NCBI GenBank assembly: GCA_937965665.1
Contig: CALCJE010000073.1
Coordinates: 1-5,429 of the forward strand
Length of the DNA: 5,429 nucleotides
Reading direction: 5' to 3'
DNA from: an uncultured Bacteroidales bacterium
GTDB taxonomy: Bacteria; Bacteroidota; Bacteroidia; Bacteroidales; UBA4417
Every line of letters begins with the position of its first letter. Position 1 is the first letter of the stretch. Shown here one piece after another: positions 1 to 5,429 of this stretch. The notes beneath the pieces were generated by a model. That model had not been told where the DNA came from and did no database searches. It saw only the letters and a list, made by a program, of their open reading frames with translations. A program made the translations under genes and the position numbers.

Positions 1-862
1 ACCAGCCGAGTATAGCCTGGCTACCTCGGGAACCGACTATGCCATCTGGACCAAAACCACTGTCAATGGGGCACCGCTGCTGAGCGTGAGCCTTTCGGGT
101 GGTACCTACTATAACGAGCAGACTGTAACCCTTTCGGCGACTGACGGAGCTTCGATATACTATACCACCGATAATACGGCCCCCACTCTTAGCTCGACTT
201 TGTACACGGCGCCGGTAAAAATTTCGGCATCCAAAACCCTGCGGGCCATTGCCTACAACCCGGTAACACAGTTGTATTCGGCTGAGTCGGTAAACAGCTA
301 TGTAATTAACTCAACGCCAACCTCCATTACCGTGCGCTTCAAAGCTCCTGCCGGATGGAGCGCCTGCAAAGTTTATTTCTTTGTAAACAATGTAAAATTT
401 GGTGCCGACTGGCCCGGCACGGCCATGACACTGGGTACCGACGGATATTATTCCTATACCGTAAGCGGATTTCCTGGCTTGCCGCTGGGTGTCGTTTTTA
501 ACAATGGCAGCGGTTCGCAAACTCTTGACCTGTTTACTTCGAAAGATATATGCTGGGATGCCGGTAGTGTATCAGGTGGCAAGTACACCGCTACCGAAGT
601 AATCTGTTTAGGAACAGGCGTTAAAGATCTCTCTCAAGACAGCCCGGCCATATACCCTAACCCCGGCCACGGGCAGCTTACCATACAAACCCGCGAAAAG
701 GGACAGCTTGCCGTGTACACGGTACAAGGCAAACTACTGCTGGAGCAAAACCTCGAAAACCCAACCGAAAGCCTTGATATCTCTGCCTATGGCAAAGGAA
801 TTTACCTGCTGCGTTTCGAAGGAAAAACAGGAAGCTGGTATAGGAAGGTGGTGGTGGAGTAG
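1..862 (+). CDS. Secreted starch-active enzyme, C-terminal part: chitobiase-like module, CBM26-like starch-binding module and T9SS tail (5' partial)
   Basis: The reading frame is open from base 2 to the TAG at 860-862, giving 286 visible residues; the start and any catalytic domain lie left of the window. Visible residues about 27-102 form a chitobiase/hexosaminidase C-terminal-like beta module, with GGTYY, SIYYTTD and TLRAIAY. Residues about 108-200 resemble a CBM26 starch-binding module: an aromatic-rich strand with VYFFVNN, then DWPGTAM, GYYSYTV and VVFNNGSGSQT; W119, Y125 and W137 are candidate sugar-stacking residues. Residues about 214-286 are a canonical T9SS type A sorting domain with IYPNPG, a G-x-Y-LLR strand and the terminal KVVVE. 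Known family behaviour implies export through the Sec and T9SS routes and display on the cell surface or release. The starch-binding module and the GH57 gene downstream suggest an alpha-amylase-type catalytic domain (GH13 or GH57), but this is inference because that part is not visible. The GTG at 86 is internal, not a start. Confidence 0.85.
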   Translation, partial: PAEYSLATSGTDYAIWTKTTVNGAPLLSVSLSGGTYYNEQTVTLSATDGASIYYTTDNTAPTLSSTLYTAPVKISASKTLRAIAYNPVTQLYSAESVNSYVINSTPTSITVRFKAPAGWSACKVYFFVNNVKFGADWPGTAMTLGTDGYYSYTVSGFPGLPLGVVFNNGSGSQTLDLFTSKDICWDAGSVSGGKYTATEVICLGTGVKDLSQDSPAIYPNPGHGQLTIQTREKGQLAVYTVQGKLLLEQNLENPTESLDISAYGKGIYLLRFEGKTGSWYRKVVVE

Positions 863-864
863 GC

Positions 865-911
865 AACAAATTCTTCCCGCAGGCTGCTATGGTAGTAGCC
901 TGCGGGTTGTT
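865..911 (+). terminator. Strong hairpin after gene 1, probable terminator
   Basis: CCCGCAGGCT at 876-885 pairs perfectly with AGCCTGCGGG at 897-906, and the stem can extend inward by GCT/AGT (one G-T pair) around an ATGGT loop. Outside a short internal loop, AACAA at 865-869 can also pair with TTGTT at 907-911. The hairpin begins three bases after the stop codon. The downstream tail is TTGTT followed by nine A, so there is no clean T-run. It fits a terminator or 3'-end stabiliser for gene 1 better than a bidirectional one. Confidence 0.6.
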
Positions 912-920
912 AAAAAAAAA

Positions 921-951
921 TTGGATTGTTTTTGGAAATGTGATAAATTTA
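921..951 (+). promoter_or_regulatory. Candidate Bacteroidota promoter for gene 2
   Basis: TTG at 921-923 is followed 20 bases later by TAAATTTA at 944-951, one mismatch from the Bacteroidota -7 consensus TAnnTTTG. The spacing is close to the usual 19-21 bases. It lies after the gene 1 hairpin and about 43 bases before the gene 2 start, within a very AT-rich stretch where chance matches are likely. It implies transcription of gene 2 independent of gene 1. Confidence 0.35.
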
Positions 952-982
952 CTGTGAAAAAAAATATACTAATTAAAATAAT

Positions 983-988
983 AGGAGG
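983..988 (+). promoter_or_regulatory. AGGAGG Shine-Dalgarno deciding the gene 2 start
   Basis: A full AGGAGG, continuing as GTGG, ends five bases before the ATG at 994. This is textbook spacing and fixes ATG 994 as the start over the in-frame GTG at 988, which overlaps the motif itself. Strong Shine-Dalgarno sequences are uncommon in Bacteroidota, where the 16S anti-Shine-Dalgarno is usually held inaccessible on the ribosome. Gene 3 has no such motif. Confidence 0.75.
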
Positions 989-993
989 TGGTT

Positions 994-3189
994 ATGAAAA
1001 TTTCTTTACTTAGTTTTGACATTAAGAGTTGTAATTTCATTTTCCGTCAAAAAGGCATCACAACTTTTTTATTTTTTTTATTTTTCTCAACATTTACCTT
1101 TTCACAAACAACCTTCTCTTGGAGAAACGACCAGAATCCAACAAGCGGTCAATGGAATGTTTCTAACTATTGGTGGAATGGGAATGGAGCGGCTCTTCCT
1201 AATGGAAATGATATTCTGTTTCTTGATGGTAGTGTAGGCCTTATCATGACTAATGACCTCCCGAGCACAAATCGACATTGTATTCTTTTTGGAAATGGGG
1301 GGGCTTCTCGCATAGTTAATGGGACTAATGAAAATACTTTTTATGATTACGGAGGGGTTAAACCTAAGATTGAAAACTACTCCAGTGTGTTGCAATCTAT
1401 TAATTTTCCGATTAAGGCTGGTTATAATCCTCTTGAATTGAATCCTATAAATGGAGATTTAACAATTTCATCAGCCATTAATAATAATGGAAATTATATT
1501 GACGTTTATGGAACTAATAATAAAACATTGACTCTTTCTGGCACTATTTCAGGAATAGGTGGGATTTCATTAAAACAAAACAGTAAGATAGTCCTATCAA
1601 CAACAGCCAAAACTTATACAGGTGCAACTGTTTTAGAAGCTGGAACATTAGATTTAAGTGTAAACTTAGGTTCAGATGTAACAGTGAAGAATACAGCAAC
1701 TTTGTTTATTACGGGATCTGTGACTTTACCAAGTTTGACTATAGAATTGGGCGGAAATGTTATTATTAATTCTGGTAATTCCCTAACCGTCACCGGCACC
1801 CTTACCAATAGCGCCGGGGCCGGTGGACTATTAATTGAAAACGGTGGTTCCCTTATCACAAATGGCATCGTTACAGGTTCAGCAACCATCAAAAAATTGA
1901 TTACAAATGACAACAAATGGCATTTTATATCTTCCCCTGTGTCAGGCCAAAATATCAGCGATGGAAATTTTGCGTCTGCTACTTTTAATTCTACTGTTGG
2001 TGCCACCTATGATTTCTATAAATGGAGTGAAGGTAATCAATCAGAAAACCTAAACTGGTTGAACCTGAAGAAAACAGATTGGTTCTTAAATACTACTGAT
2101 TTTGGTGCTACACCACAATTTGAGGTTGGCAAAGGTTATCTTGTAGCATATGCTTCTGGCTTTGCCGGGAGCACAACAAAAGCATTTTCAGGTTCTCTTA
2201 CAACCGGGGATCAAACAATTGCTCTTACCACAGGAGGCAATACCTATAATTTAATTGGAAATCCATTTGCTTCTGCAATAGATTGGGATAAAGTCACAAA
2301 AACCAATCTTTCGGATGGTTATTATTATGTTTATAATGAAGCAAAATCGGGAGGAGCAGGCTATGAATCCTATCTTGATGGTAGCCATAAAACTTCCGGA
2401 GCAACTGGTAAAATATCTGCTACTCAGGGATTTTTCGTTAAAGCATTAGGAACTTCACTCGTTCTTCCAAATGCTGCCAGAGTGCATGATAATAATTGGA
2501 TGAAAAGTTCACAATCATCTCCTGTTGACCAGTTGAAACTCACAATGGGCAATTCTACCAATTATGATGAGGCTTTTATCCAGTTTGATACACAAAGTGC
2601 TGTTGGTAAAGACTTTTATGATGGCGAGAAGTTTTTTAGTCTGAATACAGATATTCCTCAGATCTACACTCTAGTAGAAAGTAATCAGAAAACAACAATT
2701 AATTCAATGCCATTTGCAACAGGACCATTCAGCATTCCGCTTGGAATGTATATTCCTTCCGATGGCGTTTATTCCATCAATATTTCGGGTATAGAAAGTT
2801 TTGCAAATTTACCTGGAATTCTTTTAAAAGATACAAAACTTAACACAACCCAGGATTTAACTGTTAATCCGGCTTATGAGTTTGCAGCTTCCACAACTGA
2901 TGATCCAAACAGGTTTGTACTAAGTTTTAACGAAGTTACCCTTGGTACCGATAGACCAAATCAGTCGCAGCTAAGGGTATATACCGCCAACGGCAAATTC
3001 AATATCAGCGGAGTGGATGGAAAAGCCGAAGTGCTTGTCCGCAATATAATGGGCCAGGTGGTGCTGCGCAACTCAGTTAATGGATCAACTTTGCAGAGTT
3101 TTTCTACCAGCAATCTTCCTGCCGGCGTTTATGTAGTAAGTGTGGTTTCGGGTACTCAAACTGTAAGTCAGAAAGTTGTGGTTAAATAA
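994..3189 (+). CDS. Secreted surface protein: beta-helix with PATR-like repeat, Bacteroidota beta modules, T9SS-like C-terminal domain
   Basis: Complete at 731 residues from ATG 994. The signal peptide has an unusually long n-region (R18, K20), a Phe-rich core at about 22-37 and likely cleavage before Q38 (TFTFS|Q). Residues 40-90 are Trp/Asn-rich with a W-x-V-S-x-Y-W-W segment. Residues about 150-300 are short repetitive beta-strands; LTLSGTISGIGG followed by KTYTGATVLEAGTLDL resembles the autotransporter-associated (PATR) repeat, implying a beta-helix. Residues about 305-500 (KWHFISSPVSG, YNLIGNPFASAIDW, ISATQGFFVKALG) and about 510-650 are beta-rich modules of a kind recurrent in large exported Bacteroidota proteins. 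Residues about 659-731 form a sorting-type domain (NIMGQVV, LPAGVYVVSV, QKVVVK) without the usual PNP entry motif. No catalytic motif is seen; adhesion, matrix or glycan binding are all possible. The 5' part is much more AT-rich than both neighbours, while 1785-1830 and 2940-3189 are not. Predicted exported and surface-located; specific role unknown. Confidence 0.85.
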   Translation: MKISLLSFDIKSCNFIFRQKGITTFLFFLFFSTFTFSQTTFSWRNDQNPTSGQWNVSNYWWNGNGAALPNGNDILFLDGSVGLIMTNDLPSTNRHCILFGNGGASRIVNGTNENTFYDYGGVKPKIENYSSVLQSINFPIKAGYNPLELNPINGDLTISSAINNNGNYIDVYGTNNKTLTLSGTISGIGGISLKQNSKIVLSTTAKTYTGATVLEAGTLDLSVNLGSDVTVKNTATLFITGSVTLPSLTIELGGNVIINSGNSLTVTGTLTNSAGAGGLLIENGGSLITNGIVTGSATIKKLITNDNKWHFISSPVSGQNISDGNFASATFNSTVGATYDFYKWSEGNQSENLNWLNLKKTDWFLNTTDFGATPQFEVGKGYLVAYASGFAGSTTKAFSGSLTTGDQTIALTTGGNTYNLIGNPFASAIDWDKVTKTNLSDGYYYVYNEAKSGGAGYESYLDGSHKTSGATGKISATQGFFVKALGTSLVLPNAARVHDNNWMKSSQSSPVDQLKLTMGNSTNYDEAFIQFDTQSAVGKDFYDGEKFFSLNTDIPQIYTLVESNQKTTINSMPFATGPFSIPLGMYIPSDGVYSINISGIESFANLPGILLKDTKLNTTQDLTVNPAYEFAASTTDDPNRFVLSFNEVTLGTDRPNQSQLRVYTANGKFNISGVDGKAEVLVRNIMGQVVLRNSVNGSTLQSFSTSNLPAGVYVVSVVSGTQTVSQKVVVK

Positions 3190-3200
3190 TCCGGAATAGT

Positions 3201-3208
3201 TAAATTTG
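3201..3208 (+). promoter_or_regulatory. Exact TAnnTTTG -7 box between genes 2 and 3
   Basis: TAAATTTG matches the Bacteroidota -7 consensus exactly. The nearest upstream TTG, at 3176-3178 in the end of gene 2, is 22 bases away, slightly longer than usual. If used, it would start a transcript near 3215, upstream of the hairpin at 3245-3279, giving gene 3 a leader of roughly 115 bases. No other good promoter match is visible in the gap, but one short motif in AT-rich DNA is weak evidence. Confidence 0.28.
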
Positions 3209-3244
3209 ATCAGAACTAATTTCCATCACCAATAACCAATTAAG

Positions 3245-3279
3245 ACTGTCCGGGATATATACTGTTTCGGACAGTTTTT
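3245..3279 (+). terminator. Intrinsic terminator after gene 2
   Basis: ACTGTCCG at 3245-3252 pairs over eight bases with CGGACAGT at 3268-3275 around a 15-base AT-rich loop, and a TTTTT run at 3275-3279 follows directly. It lies 56 bases after the gene 2 stop. This is a standard intrinsic terminator for gene 2. It could instead act as an attenuator if gene 3 is transcribed from the candidate -7 box at 3201. Confidence 0.7.
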
Positions 3280-3284
3280 GTGTC

Positions 3285-3307
3285 TGCACACCGGCAGGGT
3301 GTGTGCA
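3285..3307 (+). repeat. Inverted repeat in the gene 3 leader
   Basis: TGCACAC at 3285-3291 is the inverted copy of GTGTGCA at 3301-3307, separated by nine bases. It is followed by an A-rich stretch, not a T-run, and ends 24 bases before the gene 3 ATG. It could be a regulator operator or an RNA hairpin just upstream of the ribosome landing site. It could also alternate with the adjacent terminator hairpin. Function unknown. Confidence 0.45.
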
Positions 3308-3331
3308 AATAAAAACTAACGAAACTCTAAG

Positions 3332-5429
3332 ATGAAAAAAATATCCTTCCTGCTTTCCTTTGTTTATATTGTTACCTTTTCGTCATTGGCTCAGAAACCA
3401 CCCATTTATATTGCCTTTCAGTGGCATATGCACCAGCCTGTATACTGGCCGGGCGAGACGGTAAAACAAACCATTGATGCCAACCGGATGAGCTATAATC
3501 TGCTGGATGTATTTACTTCGCGCTCGGGGCCATACACAAACTATGCACCGGGAGCGGTGAATAAACTTACGGGTTTCGAACATGCCGGGGCGCAGTTAAG
3601 CTTTTCGGGTTCGCTTATCGAAGATTTAAACGTGCTTGAAGCCAACGGAATGGCTTTTGCCAACTGGAAACAAAACTGGAATGCTATGACGGCCAAAAAG
3701 ACTTCGCTGGGAAATCAGCGGTTGGATATGGTAGGTTTCGGATATTATCACCCCTTAATGCCTTTGATAGATAGCACGGATATCATTTACCAGATTGAAA
3801 AACACAAGGACGCATTTGCTGCCAATTTTCCCGGGCTGTCCTACTCAAAAGGATTTTTTCCGCCTGAATGTGCATTTGAGGAACAAATGATTCCTTCGCT
3901 GGTGAAGCAAGGTATTGAATGGGTTATGGTCGACAATTCACATATCGACCGCACCTCGGTTGGTTTGTCGTACGAAAAGAATTTCGGTATTGTGGAGCCC
4001 AACAAAGCCGACCAGGTAAATGCCGATCCCGGCGACTGGGTTAAACTCAACGGCTTGTATGCGCCAGGTAAAATTTCAGGCGGATGGGGGCATCGCCCGC
4101 ACTGGATGAAATACGTGGATCCCAATACCGGTAAGGAATACCGGATGATTGCCATGCCAGCTTCCCTGCTTTTCGGCAACGAAGACGGACGTGGTGGGTT
4201 TGGAGCCCTTCAGTACGATTTATGTATGAGTCAACTCGAAAGTTACAATACCGATCCAGATCACCCGATTATCCTTCTCTTACACCACGATGGTGATAAT
4301 CATGGCGGTGGATCTTCGGGTTATTACGGTTCCAACTTCGACAATTTTGTCAGCTGGCTGCAGGCAAATCCAACTCGCTTTGTTTGTACCACCGTGCAGG
4401 ATTATTTAGACCGGTTTCCTCCTGCAATGGATGACATAATTCATGTGGAAGCCGGAAGCTGGTACGGTGCTGGTGCGGATCCCGAGTTTTTAAAGTGGAA
4501 CGGTGATCCCGGGAAATACAGCCTGAACGGAAATGAATTATCCTCCGATTACAGTCCCGACCGCAACAGTTGGGGCGTAATTACAGCTACATCCAATATT
4601 GCTAAAACGGCCCTGCAGATAAATCCTTCTTCCGATGATACAAAAACAGCCCTGAATTACCTGGCTATGGGCGAAACAAGTTGCTACTGGTATTGGGATG
4701 GTACCGAAGACTGGGATTCGCATGCTACCCGTGCTTCGAACCTTTCGGTTGCCAAGGGGATGAATGTGGTGAACGGAGGGAATGACAAAACACCGCCATC
4801 CATTTACCATCTCCAGCGCGAGCCCTACAACCCGGGCGAAACAGAATGGCTTACCTATCAACCGTCGGATTTCACCGTGTGGACTTACGTATTCGATATC
4901 AGCGGGTTAACATCGGTTAAACTAAAATACAGGACCGATAAAGACGGGAAAAACCCGTTAACAAGCAATCAGAATGAAACATATACCGGTGGTGCAGAAG
5001 TAAATGACTGGCTCGAACTGCCCATGACTAAAAAAGTGATACCTGGTTTAACCAGCCTGCTTCCGCAATACAAGGCCGATGAATACTCAGCTAAGATCAC
5101 AGGAATAAAAAGTAAGTTGGTGGATTATTATGTTGAAGCCACCGATGCTAAAGGAAATGTTGCAAGGTCGTATATTTTCCATACCTGGGTTGGAAACGGG
5201 ACAACTTCCGGTACTACAATAAGTGTGAATCCAGGTGGCGGTTATTATCCCGGTGGCACTACAGTTACATTAACGGGAACAGGAGCAAACGAACCTGTAT
5301 CCATTTATTACACGCTGGATGGGACTACTCCGACAACCAGTTCAACCATGACAGCCTCCGGGGGAACGGTTTCAATTACACAGGATAATACCACACTGAA
5401 GGCAATTGCCATTGATAATTCGGGAGTGG
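3332..5429 (+). CDS. Secreted GH57 amylase-type glycoside hydrolase with C-terminal beta and chitobiase-like modules (3' partial)
   Basis: Open from ATG 3332 through the right edge: 699 residues, no stop. The start follows an A-rich leader lacking a Shine-Dalgarno and begins a signal peptide (MKKISFLL, cleavage likely SLA|Q21). GH57 motifs appear in order: WHMHQP at 31-36 (region 1), GYYHPLMPL at 137-145 (region 2), FFPPECAF at 175-182 with E179 as expected nucleophile (region 3), LLHHDGDNHGG at 316-326 with D320 as probable acid/base (region 4), and an aromatic segment near 444-457 (MGETSCYWYWDG) resembling region 5. GH57 enzymes are retaining hydrolases or transferases on alpha-glucans (alpha-amylase, amylopullulanase, 4-alpha-glucanotransferase, branching enzyme); which applies here is undecided. 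Residues about 487-620 form an Ig/FN3-like beta region (VDYYVEATDAKGN), and 629-699 begin a chitobiase-like module (GGGYY, SIYYTLDGTTPT, TLKAIAID) like that of gene 1. By analogy a starch-binding module and T9SS tail may follow outside the window. Confidence 0.9.
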   Translation, partial: MKKISFLLSFVYIVTFSSLAQKPPIYIAFQWHMHQPVYWPGETVKQTIDANRMSYNLLDVFTSRSGPYTNYAPGAVNKLTGFEHAGAQLSFSGSLIEDLNVLEANGMAFANWKQNWNAMTAKKTSLGNQRLDMVGFGYYHPLMPLIDSTDIIYQIEKHKDAFAANFPGLSYSKGFFPPECAFEEQMIPSLVKQGIEWVMVDNSHIDRTSVGLSYEKNFGIVEPNKADQVNADPGDWVKLNGLYAPGKISGGWGHRPHWMKYVDPNTGKEYRMIAMPASLLFGNEDGRGGFGALQYDLCMSQLESYNTDPDHPIILLLHHDGDNHGGGSSGYYGSNFDNFVSWLQANPTRFVCTTVQDYLDRFPPAMDDIIHVEAGSWYGAGADPEFLKWNGDPGKYSLNGNELSSDYSPDRNSWGVITATSNIAKTALQINPSSDDTKTALNYLAMGETSCYWYWDGTEDWDSHATRASNLSVAKGMNVVNGGNDKTPPSIYHLQREPYNPGETEWLTYQPSDFTVWTYVFDISGLTSVKLKYRTDKDGKNPLTSNQNETYTGGAEVNDWLELPMTKKVIPGLTSLLPQYKADEYSAKITGIKSKLVDYYVEATDAKGNVARSYIFHTWVGNGTTSGTTISVNPGGGYYPGGTTVTLTGTGANEPVSIYYTLDGTTPTTSSTMTASGGTVSITQDNTTLKAIAIDNSGV

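Noticed and set aside
86..88. GTG at 86 as the start of a short gene
   Set aside because: The same frame is open to the left edge and the encoded beta module clearly continues upstream, so this is an internal Val.
988..993. GTG at 988 as the gene 2 start, two codons upstream of the ATG
   Set aside because: It overlaps the AGGAGG motif, which is ideally spaced for ATG 994; no motif supports the GTG.
708..1013. Plus-strand open frame of 101 codons across the gene 1 end and the gap
   Set aside because: It overlaps gene 1 in another frame, runs through the terminator hairpin, and its product is low-complexity with no recognisable fold.
1614..2006. Minus-strand open frame of 130 codons opposite gene 2
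   Set aside because: It is the Val/Pro/Ser-rich antisense image of beta-strand repeats, with no start signal or family resemblance.
919..3241. AATTGG at 919-924 and CCAATT at 3236-3241 as ends of a mobile element carrying gene 2
   Set aside because: Six bases is too short to be meaningful in AT-rich DNA; there is no target duplication, transposase or integrase in the window.
3245..3307. The two adjacent inverted repeats as a known riboswitch
   Set aside because: The gap shows only two small hairpins and no conserved aptamer core that I recognise.
3841..4179. Minus-strand open frames opposite gene 3 (also 3383-3583 and 4538-4861)
   Set aside because: They lie antisense to well-conserved GH57 coding sequence and have no domain or promoter support.

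Overview
The window reads as chromosomal DNA of a Bacteroidota bacterium. Three large genes lie head to tail on the + strand. Two carry type IX secretion system (T9SS) C-terminal sorting domains, and the third is cut off by the right edge. Signal peptides of the visible starts end in the Bacteroidota-like A/S-Gln form. The gene 3 start has an A-rich leader without a Shine-Dalgarno, and TAnnTTTG-like promoter boxes occur in both gaps. Abundant glycan-active, T9SS-exported proteins would suit a Marinilabiliales/Prolixibacteraceae-like or related polysaccharide degrader, but the genus cannot be fixed from this sequence.

Layout: (1) 1-862 is the 3' end of a secreted starch-active enzyme: a chitobiase/hexosaminidase C-terminal-like beta module, a CBM26-like starch-binding module and a canonical T9SS type A tail. 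A strong hairpin follows. (2) 994-3189 is a complete 731-residue surface protein: signal peptide, beta-helical region with an autotransporter-type (PATR-like) repeat, large beta-rich Bacteroidota modules and a C-terminal sorting-like domain. Its start carries an AGGAGG Shine-Dalgarno, unusual for this phylum. Its 5' half is much more AT-rich than the flanking genes. A hairpin plus T-run terminator follows. (3) 3332 to the right edge is the first 699 residues of a secreted GH57 amylase-type enzyme with recognisable catalytic motifs, an intermediate beta domain and the start of a chitobiase-like module of the same type as in gene 1.

Genes 1 and 3 look like parts of an extracellular starch/alpha-glucan degrading locus whose enzymes share accessory modules. 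Gene 2 has no recognisable enzymatic domain and differs in base composition, so it may be an inserted or rapidly diversifying surface protein rather than a functional partner.

There is no gene-free stretch over 300 bases; the two gaps (863-993 and 3190-3331) hold terminators and candidate promoter elements. I see no RNA gene, CRISPR array, transposase or insertion-sequence end. I found no convincing new multi-gene system. The most noteworthy points are the exported GH57 enzyme, the mosaic gene 2, its Shine-Dalgarno, and a possible attenuated leader before gene 3.
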